A model generated the notes under the pieces. That model worked only from the letters and a program-made list of their open reading frames with translations. It did no database searches and was not told the origin of the DNA. A DNA stretch of 64,000 bases. Source: Bacteroidota bacterium (GTDB lineage: Bacteria > Bacteroidota > Ignavibacteria > UBA10030 > UBA8401). The translations under genes were made by a program, and so were the position numbers. The stretch covers positions 1 through 64,000 of the forward strand of contig JAJYOK010000002.1 in the NCBI GenBank assembly GCA_021796215.1. Reading direction: 5' to 3'. This document shows, in pieces, positions 1 through 8,743 of this stretch (position 1 is the first letter of the stretch; each line of letters begins with the position of its first letter).

Positions 1-360
1 CCAGCCGCATTGGACCAGGATATCTTCCAGAATAGTTTGACCTGCACCGCCCATCGAATCAATCAGAACGCTTGTCCCAAAAAGCTTTCCAACACGATTC
101 TTCGGATCGGCGGCAAACGAACGCAACTTTGATTCCGCCCGATGTTAACACGCCGGAAAACAATTCTGCAAAATGGCGTGAATCTTTCCTTCCGTCATAA
201 CCAATTGCAACAGCCGTCTCTGCTGAAGTTGTTTTTTTTCAGAAAGCCATCGGACAAATGCTGCCGCAACCCGGCGAACATTGTCCTCGGTGAAGGTTTC
301 CCCCATCACTCCGCGCCAGCCATCGATTCCAAACGCAATTGCAGAAGATGTGTCGTTCAT
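1..360 (-). pseudogene. Phosphohexomutase (phosphoglucomutase/phosphomannomutase family), frameshifted and internally shortened, 5' part only
   Basis: The ATG at 360 opens a reading frame with the alpha-D-phosphohexomutase N-terminal signature (FGIDGWRGVM, then ENVRRVAAAFVRWL). At a run of eight A (232-239 on the plus strand) the homology moves to another frame, which continues with AVAIGYDGRKDS, the usual strand after the first helix. Near 140 it moves to a third frame that reads GKLFGTSVLIDSMGGAG, which belongs to domain 2. The part between, including the catalytic serine loop (TASHNP type), is absent, so about 80-100 codons are missing as well as the frame being broken. The gene runs out of the window at base 1. 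The start overlaps the stop of the zinc-ribbon gene as TAATG. It may be a decaying gene or an assembly error in a draft genome; the sequence alone does not decide. Confidence 0.7.
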
Positions 361-923
361 TATGTCCCATTCTCAAGAAGCAATTGCGCTGCGACAACAT
401 ATTGATCGAACGGAACAAAAATTTTTACCGGATGTTCGAGATTTGTTCTTCCAATCGGCGTGTCCATAAAACCGAAATATCCGATGCTGTGGTCATTCTG
501 CACTGACACATTCACTCCATCTCCTTCAAGCTTTGTGCGGGCAACTGACGCTTCAAAAAAATTCACCGATTGAAAGACCAGCGCCCAATCTTCTTCGACT
601 TCCACTTTTTGATGCTTTTCGCAAAAGAAACGCCTGCCAGTCTCTCGTGCACAATTACTGCACATCAAACGACGACAAAGAACGCACACCGCAACTGCTG
701 TGCGTCCCGGATGAGTTTCGCACTGTGATTTCTTTCCGAAAAGCAGCGTCCCGCAATGGACACAAAAATCGCTGTCGGGTGTAACGTCACCGCCGCAATG
801 CGCGCACGGCACCGCTTCAGCCGGCAAGTCTTGATCAAGCGAATCAACAAGTGCAGCGCCGCAATCACGACATAGCTTTACACCTGATTTGTATTCTGTT
901 TTACAATGTGGGCAGTACGGCAT
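360..923 (-). CDS. Zinc-ribbon / B-box-like protein with C-terminal DUF2007-type domain
   Basis: This is a 187-residue cytoplasmic protein built from zinc-binding modules. Two double-CxxC ribbons come first (CPHC...CRDC and CAHC...CVHC). A B-box-like cluster follows (CETHPGRTAVAVC, then CRRLMCSNC and FFCEKH). The C-terminal 70 residues resemble the DUF2007 'putative signal transducing' domain (SVNFFEASVARTKLEGDGV ... VAAQLLLENG). The start is set at 923 because AAAGGA lies 8 nt upstream; an ATG at 947 is also in frame. It is translationally coupled (TAATG) to the broken phosphohexomutase. The domains suggest protein-protein or metal binding, but no specific function can be assigned. Confidence 0.8.
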   Translation of the reverse strand: MPYCPHCKTEYKSGVKLCRDCGAALVDSLDQDLPAEAVPCAHCGGDVTPDSDFCVHCGTLLFGKKSQCETHPGRTAVAVCVLCRRLMCSNCARETGRRFFCEKHQKVEVEEDWALVFQSVNFFEASVARTKLEGDGVNVSVQNDHSIGYFGFMDTPIGRTNLEHPVKIFVPFDQYVVAAQLLLENGT

Positions 924-985
924 ACCATAATTCCTTTCCAATGACACACACGGTGTACACTAAATTTTTGATAACCGCAGTGTCT

Positions 986-3664
986 TTATTTGTAGGTGAG
1001 CTTCAGGGTAAGGATTTTTTTCGGCACCATTTCTACCTTCACCTGCGTTTCGTTCTGAAGCGAAAGAGGCTCGATAAACTCTTCATTCAAGGAAACGACG
1101 TCGGCACGAAGCAAGGAACGATGAACCGTAATCACTCCTTCGGTACGCTCATTCGAAATATTATAAAAGCGGATAATTGTGGCAGTTTTATCTTCGCTCC
1201 GTTTCATCGCAGTGAGAACCAGTGCCGGCGGCTCGAGCGTAAGAAGGCTAAGGCGATCCGGCAATATCCCGTTTGATTTCTCAACATTGAATGTTTTCAG
1301 CGGTGAAACAAAGTTGAATGCTTCACGAAAAGCTTGCGATGATTCCCACGAACCCCGATGTGGAATAATCGAATATTCAAAACTGTGCAAACCGCGGCAC
1401 TGAGCGTCCGGCGTCGGAATTTGCGGACCGGCTTGTTTGTTACGCGTAATAGCATCGTCACGCGAAAGCTGTCCTACACAGCGGAGAAGTGTCAGCGCGA
1501 TGGTGATTCCTTTGTTTGTGCGGATTGTTTCGTACTCCGGGATACCTTTATTGGCAATCGTTAAACCCGCGCGCTCATCATGAATACTGACAAATTCATC
1601 GTGATGCCGCGTGCCATAATATTCGAATCTGTTTTTGCGTGTCGGCTTTTTTTCCGGGGAATGCTCGCGCTCGACAACATCGAAATGTTCCGCTGCATGC
1701 GAGACTGCGGAAACGATATTTGTGCGAAACAAAACACGCAGGCGATGATCGCTCGCAGTATTGTCCACTTCTGTTCTTACATCGAGACGCTTCAAACCAG
1801 CCGTAAGCGTCACAAAAGTCGTCACCGGCATCTTTATTGTTTTCGCCGAACGCCCGGTGCGGCGCAAATTAAGGCTTACTGGAATTTCCATCACCAAAGA
1901 GATTGCAGCCGTTGCACGCAACGGGTTATTTTCTATCAGTCGAATCGTGGGACGCGATTTATCGGTTGTAATCGTCCGAGATTTTTCTGCCCACGAATAG
2001 GTGTACTCATCGCCGGCATCTTCGGTATCTTCATACACAAGCATTCCTTCATACATGCATTGTGTACTTTTGTCGGTAATATGAAGCGAGCCATTCGGGA
2101 GAATTTTCACGAGCAGCGTTTCATTTTCAAGCAGCCGTGGTTTCGCGTGCAGAGACTTTCGTAAACTGTTATTTTCTGCCCCGATGGGGTTTCCAACATG
2201 GTGGACATACAATGTCGTATAACCACACGGCGGAACATTGTCAACAAAAACATCCACAGTGACACCATCATATTTTGTTTCCTTTAACACTTCCATTCGT
2301 TGCAGAGAAGACTGTGAGCGAACTGTAAAAGGAATGCGATTTCCTGAACCATCAACAATTGATAACTTCCTTCCCTCCGTTTCGCTGTGCCGGAAAAGAA
2401 TCTCGCATCGAACAACTTCACTGCGAGGCAAATTTGTAGGATTGAAGACGACTATCGGCTTTCCTGCTTTTGCTGAAGTATTGATACACCGTGCAAAATC
2501 AACGAATGCCTGATCGCGGACAAATTCCACTGTCCGCCGAACCTGCTCAAATCGCAGCATATTGTCGCGATGAATTTCATCAGCTCCGCAGCCGCAAATG
2601 TCGTCATGCGGATGATTCTTTATTAACTCCTTCCATGCGCCCCACACAAAATGCGAGTAATCGCGCTTTGCCTCCAGCGCCGTCCACGCAACAATCGGCT
2701 CAACATATTTTTCAAGGAGATTTTCACACGCAGCATTAGCCTGTTTCAAATAGATTCTTGTCGAATAAACACTGAGCAATATCGGATGGTGGTAACAGCC
2801 GATCAATTCGCCTTGATGCGTAGCCAATGTGCCGCCGGATGTTGAAAGCACCGCATCAACAAAATCTGTAAATGTGCCATGCACAAGGCGGAGTTCCGTC
2901 TGCCGTCCGTTGACAAACGCAATGAGTTCGGGAACTTCATGCTGCGGAGGAAGATGGTCTTCACCGTTATTGAATAACATGTACGGCGTGCGGGAATATT
3001 TTTTCATGCTTTCAAAAGACTTAGTAACTTTTTGAAGAGCAAGTCCTCTATCCGGCGTTTGATTTCGATAGTCGCTGAAATCGTACGGAAATCCCCACCA
3101 GGCAAGATTCCCATAACCATCGCGCTGATTGATCGCAACAACACGGCTACCATCGGGCGCGTCCCACCAAAACTGAATACCGGTAGTTTCAATTTCCGGT
3201 CCCATACCGCGCATAAAAATAAACGAACGCAGGCCGAAGCCTTGCATCAATTGCGGCATTTGGCGAATGTGGCCGAATGCGTCCGGAGAGTAGCCTTCTT
3301 TCATAACAGCGCCGAATTGTTTCGCAATTCTATTACCGAGCATGAGATTGCGAATCAGCGCTTCACCGCTGACTAAAAATTCATCCGGCAAAACGTACCA
3401 CGGACCAATAAGGAGGCGATGTGATGCAATGAGGCGTTCCAGATCGGTGCGGCGTTCGGGGCGCACTTCGAGATAATCTTCAAGAACAATTGCCTGCCCG
3501 TCCAGCGTAAAAAATTTGAAGGTAGGAGTGCTGTGGAGAATGTCAATGAGTTCATCAATTGTTTGCACAAGCCTGACACGAAACTTCTCAAAGGGCCAGT
3601 ACCATGCACGATCCCAATGCGTGTGCGAAACAACAATTCCCTTATATTGCCTGGTAATTTCCAT
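986..3664 (-). CDS. Glycoside hydrolase family 38 alpha-mannosidase
   Basis: This 892-residue protein belongs to GH38, retaining zinc-dependent alpha-mannosidases that also include mannosylglycerate hydrolases. The N-terminus carries the metal-binding HTHWDRAWY motif (residues 14-22). Next come LDGQ, the conserved GPWYVLPDE block (about 87-95) and GYSPDAFGH with the probable nucleophile Asp128. The remainder matches the long beta-sandwich part of the family. No signal peptide is visible, so it probably acts in the cytoplasm on imported or internal mannosides. It stands alone: 38 bases separate it from the next gene downstream and about 330 bases lie upstream. The substrate cannot be read from the sequence. 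Confidence 0.9.
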   Translation of the reverse strand: MEITRQYKGIVVSHTHWDRAWYWPFEKFRVRLVQTIDELIDILHSTPTFKFFTLDGQAIVLEDYLEVRPERRTDLERLIASHRLLIGPWYVLPDEFLVSGEALIRNLMLGNRIAKQFGAVMKEGYSPDAFGHIRQMPQLMQGFGLRSFIFMRGMGPEIETTGIQFWWDAPDGSRVVAINQRDGYGNLAWWGFPYDFSDYRNQTPDRGLALQKVTKSFESMKKYSRTPYMLFNNGEDHLPPQHEVPELIAFVNGRQTELRLVHGTFTDFVDAVLSTSGGTLATHQGELIGCYHHPILLSVYSTRIYLKQANAACENLLEKYVEPIVAWTALEAKRDYSHFVWGAWKELIKNHPHDDICGCGADEIHRDNMLRFEQVRRTVEFVRDQAFVDFARCINTSAKAGKPIVVFNPTNLPRSEVVRCEILFRHSETEGRKLSIVDGSGNRIPFTVRSQSSLQRMEVLKETKYDGVTVDVFVDNVPPCGYTTLYVHHVGNPIGAENNSLRKSLHAKPRLLENETLLVKILPNGSLHITDKSTQCMYEGMLVYEDTEDAGDEYTYSWAEKSRTITTDKSRPTIRLIENNPLRATAAISLVMEIPVSLNLRRTGRSAKTIKMPVTTFVTLTAGLKRLDVRTEVDNTASDHRLRVLFRTNIVSAVSHAAEHFDVVEREHSPEKKPTRKNRFEYYGTRHHDEFVSIHDERAGLTIANKGIPEYETIRTNKGITIALTLLRCVGQLSRDDAITRNKQAGPQIPTPDAQCRGLHSFEYSIIPHRGSWESSQAFREAFNFVSPLKTFNVEKSNGILPDRLSLLTLEPPALVLTAMKRSEDKTATIIRFYNISNERTEGVITVHRSLLRADVVSLNEEFIEPLSLQNETQVKVEMVPKKILTLKLTYK

Positions 3665-3994
3665 AAATAAATTTCAACAACCATCTTAAGAAATTTACGG
3701 AAAAATGATTCGGCGGGCAAGCGAGAGAAAATGAGAGTAATGGTACATTTCAAAAGCAACATCATGGTGAGAACCCCGCAGGGCGCGCCGAACTATTCCG
3801 CTTAAGGCGGATCAGCCTTTTGTCACGAAGGACTTTTTTGGAGCTGAGAACCCCTCAACTCTCCCGACAAAAAAAGTCGCGAGCGCTCAGGGTTGCTATT
3901 TCTTTTGGTGTGGAAAAAATCAAACTGTAACACTACTAAAATGAGGAACGAAACGTCACATAACAAGGCGTAAAACTAAATCATCACAAACGCC
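3665..3994. other. Intergenic region of 330 bases with repeat-like hairpins
   Basis: No open frame with coding character is present. The stretch 3780-3900 is rich in short inverted repeats: AAGGC-GGATCA-GCCTT at 3804-3819, and CGAC-A7-GTCG inside 3860-3885. It contains one copy of a repeat family seen elsewhere in the window. The part nearest 3664 should hold the promoter of the mannosidase, but I see no confident -10/-35 pair. Confidence 0.6.
3804..3820 (+). repeat. Copy of dispersed hairpin repeat (AAGGCGGATCAGCCT core)
   Basis: AAGGCGGATCAGCCT here is identical to 10273-10287, and differs by one base from the copy inside tsaB (60397-60423, other strand). The upstream context (CGCCGAAC about 17-20 bases before) is also shared with the 10.2 kb copy, so the repeat unit is probably longer than the core. 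The core folds as AAGGC-GGATCA-GCCTT. Confidence 0.6.
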
Positions 3995-5098
3995 CTATCT
4001 TCTGCCAGCGACAGCACGCTCAATCGAATCCATAACCTGTTCGATTGTAATAGAAGTGATAAGTGAATCATCAGCACGGACCGCAATGTGGCGGGGATGC
4101 GGCGGTTTCCAGACGGCGGGGTCATTCATTGCATGAAACGAAACCGTCGGGACTTTTTGCGATGCCGCGATGTGCAGCGTGCCGGTATCGTTGCATAAAA
4201 ATAATTGCACATGGCAGATGAAAGCCGCCATCACGCGCAGCGGCATAATCGGAGCCGAGAACACTTTGTAATGAATGTGATCAAGAATGAATGCACGCCT
4301 CTCAATTTCGTTCGGGCCGATGATGAGAATGATATTCATGCCGAATCTCTCAATCATCAAATCAATGACTTGTGCAAGTTTGTGCAAAGGAAAACATCTC
4401 GTCGGATCAAGCGCGCCAAAATGCACGCCGGCAGTTATTTTCCCTTTGGGAAGTCCGAGTGAAAGGAAAATATTTTCCGCCTCACTACGTTCTGCGTTTG
4501 TCGGGAAAAGATCATAGTCGAAATCCCTTTCATCGGCTCCGAGCACGCGCACAATATCAAGATTGCGTTCGATTTCTGTTTTCTGTTCCGGCGATCTGGG
4601 AGCAATGATGTTGTAAATCTTTTCAGAGGACTTCGGCTCCAATCTGATGTGATCCGAACCAACAATGTATTTTGCTTTACTGAACAGCGCTATCATATCA
4701 GATGAAAACGACCGCGAAACGGTGTTCAAAACAATTGCGCAGTCATACCCGCCATGGCTTCGCAGAGCATACAAAAATGTTTTCATCCGATGAAGGTTCC
4801 AGCGCTGCAGCCGTTCATAAAAAACGATGACTTCATCAATATTTGGATTATTTTTCATCATTGGTGCGGTATATTGCCGCGCAACAATGGCAAGATGCGC
4901 ACTCGGAAACCGTTTTCTCACAGCGCGGATTGCCGGCGTGGCAATCAATAAATCACCCAGCTGATCATGCTGCCGGACGATGAGAATTCTATGAAAAGCT
5001 TCAAGAGGCAGGCGGTCTAACAAAACAGCTGGAGGTGTGAACAATTTAGCAATCACGCGGTACAAGAAGCGCTTCAACATGTGTTCGGGCGATCGCAT
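3995..5098 (-). CDS. Glycosyltransferase family 9 (heptosyltransferase-like)
   Basis: This 367-residue protein is a GT9 member, related to the LPS heptosyltransferases WaaC, WaaF and WaaQ. The N-terminal Rossmann half carries RILIVRQHDQLGDLLIATPA, the family's start motif with the GD loop, followed by AIRAVRKRFPSAHLAIVA. The C-terminal half carries GVHFGALDPTRCFPLHKLA and the donor-site motif CNDTGTLHIAASQKVPTV. It probably adds a sugar to a lipid-linked or LPS-core acceptor at the inner membrane. An ATG at 5080 (MLKRFLYR) is an alternative start; no ribosome binding site clearly favours either. A small membrane-protein gene lies 24 bases upstream in the same direction. Confidence 0.88.
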   Translation of the reverse strand: MRSPEHMLKRFLYRVIAKLFTPPAVLLDRLPLEAFHRILIVRQHDQLGDLLIATPAIRAVRKRFPSAHLAIVARQYTAPMMKNNPNIDEVIVFYERLQRWNLHRMKTFLYALRSHGGYDCAIVLNTVSRSFSSDMIALFSKAKYIVGSDHIRLEPKSSEKIYNIIAPRSPEQKTEIERNLDIVRVLGADERDFDYDLFPTNAERSEAENIFLSLGLPKGKITAGVHFGALDPTRCFPLHKLAQVIDLMIERFGMNIILIIGPNEIERRAFILDHIHYKVFSAPIMPLRVMAAFICHVQLFLCNDTGTLHIAASQKVPTVSFHAMNDPAVWKPPHPRHIAVRADDSLITSITIEQVMDSIERAVAGRR

Positions 5099-5122
5099 CA
5101 GAAGAGTTCTCAGCGGAAAAGA

Positions 5123-5338
5123 CTACTTTTTGTCGTCAACATCTTCAAAGTCCACGTCCTGCACGTTGTCATATTTCTGAACCGGCTGCGGCGGCGTCGT
5201 GTGAACGTAGGTTCCGGTTTTATCAGAGTGCGGGGGGTGAGGAAAGAAAATATCGCGCAGAACTTTGATCACTGCGCCGAACAGCTTTGCAGCAATCAAC
5301 AGGAAAATAAGAAAAATGATAATTCGAAACAGGAACAA
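5123..5338 (-). CDS. Small single-pass membrane protein, unknown function
   Basis: This 71-residue protein has one hydrophobic segment at residues 2-25 (FLFRIIIFLIFLLIAAKLFG), a short basic stretch and a polar, acidic tail ending DVDFEDVDDKK. The start is a TTG at 5338, supported by AGAGAGGG 8 nt upstream; no ATG fits. It lies between the deoxynucleoside kinase (23 bases upstream) and the GT9 gene (24 bases downstream), so it is probably co-transcribed with both. I recognise no family. The compact spacing and good ribosome site make it likely to be real. Confidence 0.65.
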   Translation of the reverse strand: MFLFRIIIFLIFLLIAAKLFGAVIKVLRDIFFPHPPHSDKTGTYVHTTPPQPVQKYDNVQDVDFEDVDDKK

Positions 5339-5361
5339 CGTTATTCCCTCTCTTACGTACG

Positions 5362-6033
5362 CTACGGCGTGGTTTTCAATTTCTTCACCGGCGGATTGTA
5401 ATATTCCACAGGTGCGCGGCTCGTCCGGAGAATCTCCTGATACAAATTCTCAAAATCTTCCGGACTGTCAACGAAATCAATCTCCGTAGAATTAACGATC
5501 AACAACGGAGAGTTCTTATATCGGAAAAAGAAATAATTGTACGCTTCGTTCAAATCCTTGATGTACTCTTCCGACATATTCTCTTCAAATTTTCTTCCGC
5601 GCTTTTTGATATTACTCATCAATCGCGGAACGCTCGATTGAAGATAGACAACCATATCCGGCGCCGGGACATTCTTTTCTATTGCGGTGACGACGGTTTC
5701 GTACAGCTTCAATTCATCATCCTGAAGATTGAGATATGCGAAAATTTTATCTTTATCGAAAATATAATCTGTCACGAGCACGTTTTGAAATAAATCCGCC
5801 TGAAATAATTCCTGCTGCTGCCTGTAGCGGCTCAGCAGAAAAAATATCTGCGTCTGAAATGCAAACCGATCCGGGTCTTCATAAAAACGTTCGAGGAACG
5901 GATTCTCCTCGAATTTTTCAAGAACAAGCCGCGCATTGAGCCGTTCCGCAAGCATGCGCGCAAGCGTTGTCTTTCCCGCCCCGATGACTCCTTCGATGGC
6001 AATGTATCGGATATCTGTGTGCGGTAATTCCAC
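5362..6033 (-). CDS. Deoxynucleoside kinase (dNK / dGK-dAK type)
   Basis: This 223-residue P-loop kinase phosphorylates deoxyribonucleosides with ATP for nucleotide salvage in the cytosol. It has Walker A IEGVIGAGKTTLARML near the N-terminus, the substrate-site segment NPFLERFYEDPDRFAFQTQ, DYIFDKDKIF and the lid-region arginines RKFEENMSEEYI. A longer in-frame reading up to 6108 is possible, but the chosen GTG at 6033 sits 6 nt behind GAAGGAG, just before the P-loop strand. That gives a 3-base gap from the folK stop to the GTG. The order folB-folK-dNK looks like one operon. Confidence 0.88.
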   Translation of the reverse strand: MELPHTDIRYIAIEGVIGAGKTTLARMLAERLNARLVLEKFEENPFLERFYEDPDRFAFQTQIFFLLSRYRQQQELFQADLFQNVLVTDYIFDKDKIFAYLNLQDDELKLYETVVTAIEKNVPAPDMVVYLQSSVPRLMSNIKKRGRKFEENMSEEYIKDLNEAYNYFFFRYKNSPLLIVNSTEIDFVDSPEDFENLYQEILRTSRAPVEYYNPPVKKLKTTP

Positions 6034-6035
6034 GA

Positions 6036-6557
6036 TCACTCCTTCGTATCGGATGAAAGGGTTAAAGGTAATTCCGGCAAACGCTCCACCGCGCTCGCGT
6101 CCTGGCATTTTGCTGCGAGCGACTCAACGGTCTCAAGCGAAACGGGATGAATCACGTCCGGCGCGATTTCTGCCAGAGGCGTCAGCACGAATCGTCGTTG
6201 TGTCATTTCGCGATGCGGAATTTTGAGCAGAGTCTCTTCAACAACAAGATCACCAAATAGTAAAATGTCAATATCAATTTCCCGCGGGCCAAAGCGGAAG
6301 GTTCGCTGCCGTCCAATTGTTTGTTCAAGCGCTTTCATTCGCGCATGAAAATCGTGCGCGCCCAAACGGGTCACAAGCCACACTGCAGCGTTGTAAAAAT
6401 CCTGCTGTTCTTTCACGCCAACCGGTTCCGTTTTATAGACGCTCGACACTTTCATGATGTCGGTTTCAGGAAATTCAGCAATACCATCAACCGCTTTTTG
6501 GAGATACGCCATTCGCTCGCCAACATTCGAACCCAATCCTAAAAAAACATTCTCCAC
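6036..6557 (-). CDS. folK: 2-amino-4-hydroxy-6-hydroxymethyldihydropteridine pyrophosphokinase
   Basis: HPPK transfers pyrophosphate from ATP to 6-hydroxymethyl-dihydropterin in folate synthesis. Visible signatures are FLGLGSNVGER at the start, YKTEPVG, QQDFYNAAVWL, the catalytic/binding segment RFGPREIDIDILLFG and the C-terminal IPHREMTQRRFVLTPLAEI. The start is taken as the GTG at 6557, six bases behind a strong GGAGGAG; it gives 173 residues, normal for the family. The frame is open further upstream but would overlap folB. That ribosome site lies inside a dispersed hairpin repeat (6564-6591). It follows folB and is closely linked to the kinase downstream. Confidence 0.92.
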   Translation of the reverse strand: MENVFLGLGSNVGERMAYLQKAVDGIAEFPETDIMKVSSVYKTEPVGVKEQQDFYNAAVWLVTRLGAHDFHARMKALEQTIGRQRTFRFGPREIDIDILLFGDLVVEETLLKIPHREMTQRRFVLTPLAEIAPDVIHPVSLETVESLAAKCQDASAVERLPELPLTLSSDTKE

Positions 6558-6563
6558 AACAAA

Positions 6564-6591
6564 CTCCTCCGAAGGAATCCCTTTGGGACCC
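6564..6591 (-). repeat. Hairpin repeat between folB and folK, second family (TCCTTCGGAGGA core)
   Basis: On the minus strand the segment reads GGTCCCAAAGGGA followed by TTCCTTCGGAGGAG. It is made of two small palindromes (TCCCaaaGGGA and TCCttcGGA). The TCCTTCGGAGGA core and the preceding GGTCC-AAGGA pattern recur in the palindrome at 14247-14276. The repeat starts just after the folB stop and supplies the GGAGGAG ribosome site of folK. Confidence 0.55.
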
Positions 6592-6594
6592 ACA

Positions 6595-6963
6595 TTATCT
6601 CGACTGTTCAATTTCAACTTCTACGTGATCAATTACTCCGTGCACCGGCGCTCCCGGTTTCCGCACCCGAATAACAAGCGATTCAACAAGCGGGAACTCA
6701 TTCAAAATACCGCTCGCAATTGAACTCGCAAGTGCTTCAAGTAATCTGAATTTTTTTCCGACAACAACCTTTTTCATACATCCGTACACTTTTTCGTAAT
6801 TGACCGTCTTTTCAAGCGCGTCTGTGTGTTTCGCGTCAGAAAGATCACAGCGTAATTCTACATCAATCTCGAACTTCCCGCCGAGATTTTGTTCGTCGGA
6901 AAGAACGCCGTGATATGCGTAAAACACCGCATTATGGAGCCGGATGATATCAATCTTTTTCAC
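6595..6963 (-). CDS. folB: Dihydroneopterin aldolase
   Basis: FolB cleaves 7,8-dihydroneopterin to 6-hydroxymethyl-dihydropterin and glycolaldehyde, the step before FolK. The protein (122 residues) shows IIRLHNAVFYAYHGVLSDEQ, GGKFEIDVEL, DALEKTVNYEKVY and the C-terminal VRKPGAPVHGVIDHVEVEI, all family landmarks. The start is placed at the GTG at 6963. A TTG at 6987 is in frame, but it overlaps the predicted -10 box (6988-6993) and so would not be in the transcript. It appears to be the first gene of folB-folK-dNK-small membrane protein-GT9. Confidence 0.9.
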   Translation of the reverse strand: MKKIDIIRLHNAVFYAYHGVLSDEQNLGGKFEIDVELRCDLSDAKHTDALEKTVNYEKVYGCMKKVVVGKKFRLLEALASSIASGILNEFPLVESLVIRVRKPGAPVHGVIDHVEVEIEQSR

Positions 6964-6987
6964 TGAACTTTTCTCAAAAGCTGGCAA

Positions 6988-7016
6988 AATATAAAGCTTG
7001 GCGTGAGCATTGTCAA
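6988..7016 (-). promoter_or_regulatory. Promoter of the folB operon
   Basis: On the minus strand a -35 box TTGACA (7011-7016) is followed by 17 bases and a -10 box TATATT (6988-6993), followed by TTG. Transcription would begin near 6980, leaving a leader of about 17 bases before the folB GTG. The spacing and five- to six-base matches are those of a primary-sigma promoter. Confidence 0.6.
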
Positions 7017-7036
7017 TCCTAAAGGGATTTCCAACT

Positions 7037-8743
7037 TCACGTTTTTTGCATCTTCAACCAAGTATCACGCAGTGTTACTGCACGATTAAAAACGAGCGCG
7101 CTTGTTTTCGAATCGTCATCAACACAGAAATAGCCGAGGCGTTCAAATTGAAAACGATCCTGCGGCTTTGCTGCAGCAAGGCCCGGCTCAATTTTGCAGT
7201 CTCGTAAAACTTCAACAGAATTAGGATTTATGCACTCTTTCCAATTATCGTCATTCGGGTTTTCAACATTGAACAGGCGATCGTACAAACGAACTTCTGC
7301 ATTCACAGCATGTAACGCAGATACCCAGTGGATTGTGCCTTTCACCTTTCGACCGCTCTGCGATGAGCCGCTTTTCGTTTCGGGATCGTACGTGCATCGA
7401 AGCTCCACAACTTTCCCCGATTTCTCGTCCTTCACAACATCAACACACTTAATAATATACGCATAGCGCAATCGGACTTCCATGCCGGGCGAGAGCCGGA
7501 AATATTTCTTCGGCGGATTTTCCTGAAAATCATCCTGTTCAATGTAGATGATTTTCGAAAATGGAATCTTACGCACACCCATTGCCGGGTCTTCCGGATT
7601 ATTTACCGCTTCAAGCTCTTCGACACGTTCATCAGGATAATTCTCGATGACAATTTTAAGCGGATGAAGCACTGCCATCACGCGCGAGGCACGTTTATTG
7701 AGATCGCTCCGCAAGCAATCCTCAAGCAGCGCCACATCAATCATACTTTCATTTTTTGAAACACCGATACGGTCGGCAAACAACCGAATTGATTCAGGCG
7801 TATATCCGCGACGACGCAAACCTGAAATTGTCGGCATCCGCGGGTCATCCCAGCCATTGACACGCTGCTCTTCAACAAGCTCAAGCAGTTTTCGCTTGCT
7901 CATTACCGTGTATGTCAGATTTAATCTCGCAAATTCAATTTGCCGGGGATGATGAATTTCCAACGCGTTAAGGAACCAATCATAAAGCGGACGGTGAATT
8001 TCAAACTCAAGTGTGCAGATCGAATGCGTGATGCCTTCGATAGAATCGGACTGTCCATGCGCCCAATCGTACGTCGGATAAATGCACCACGAATCTCCGG
8101 TACGATGATGCGTTGAGCGAAGAATGCGGTACATCACCGGATCGCGGAGATTAAGGTTTGGCGATGCCATGTCGATTTTCGCGCGAAGCGTTCGCGAGCC
8201 GTCGGGGAATTCTCCGCTCCGCATCCGCTGAAAAAGATCGAGATTTTCTTCGACGGTACGATTTCTATACGGACTTTCTTTCCCCGGTTCAGTCAGCGTT
8301 CCTCTGTACTGACGAATTTCATCAGCAGAAAGATCGCAGACGTACGCCTTCCCTTTTTGAATAAGTCTGATAGCAAACCCGCAGAGCTTTTCAAAATAAT
8401 CGGACGCGTAAAATAATCTGTCGTCCCAATCGAAACCTAACCAACGAACATCCTGCTGAATTGATTCGACATATTCCACTTCTTCTTTGCTTGGGTTGGT
8501 ATCATCGAAACGCAGATTGCACATCCCTTTGTAATCGTTCGCAATACCGAAGTTGAGGCAAATGGATTTTGCGTGACCAATGTGAAGATACCCGTTTGGC
8601 TCAGGAGGAAATCGAGTATGAACTTTGCGCTCGTACTTGTTTGCTTTGAGATCGACATCAATAATTTCGCGGATAAAATTCCTGCGTTCCGGCAAAGTTT
8701 CATTCGCCGACTCTTGTTCCATATTTTTTACGCTGTCAGTCAT
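7037..8743 (-). CDS. glnS: Glutaminyl-tRNA synthetase
   Basis: GlnRS charges tRNA-Gln with glutamine. The 568-residue protein has the class I signature [16 protein letters not shown], then NLRFDDTNP, which separates GlnRS from most GluRS. It also has [31 protein letters not shown] and the second class I motif as [11 protein letters not shown], with KMSKS-type K replaced by V. The C-terminal part is the two-barrel anticodon-binding domain. Its ATG overlaps the gltX stop as ATGA, so translation is coupled. Organisms with GlnRS do not need the transamidation route for Gln-tRNA. Confidence 0.95.
   Translation of the reverse strand: MTDSVKNMEQESANETLPERRNFIREIIDVDLKANKYERKVHTRFPPEPNGYLHIGHAKSICLNFGIANDYKGMCNLRFDDTNPSKEEVEYVESIQQDVRWLGFDWDDRLFYASDYFEKLCGFAIRLIQKGKAYVCDLSADEIRQYRGTLTEPGKESPYRNRTVEENLDLFQRMRSGEFPDGSRTLRAKIDMASPNLNLRDPVMYRILRSTHHRTGDSWCIYPTYDWAHGQSDSIEGITHSICTLEFEIHRPLYDWFLNALEIHHPRQIEFARLNLTYTVMSKRKLLELVEEQRVNGWDDPRMPTISGLRRRGYTPESIRLFADRIGVSKNESMIDVALLEDCLRSDLNKRASRVMAVLHPLKIVIENYPDERVEELEAVNNPEDPAMGVRKIPFSKIIYIEQDDFQENPPKKYFRLSPGMEVRLRYAYIIKCVDVVKDEKSGKVVELRCTYDPETKSGSSQSGRKVKGTIHWVSALHAVNAEVRLYDRLFNVENPNDDNWKECINPNSVEVLRDCKIEPGLAAAKPQDRFQFERLGYFCVDDDSKTSALVFNRAVTLRDTWLKMQKT

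Noticed and set aside
1580-2164. Long plus-strand open frame (194 codons) within the mannosidase gene
   Set aside because: It is antisense to a strongly conserved GH38 gene, has no ribosome site or family signature, and its residues follow the antisense of conserved motifs.
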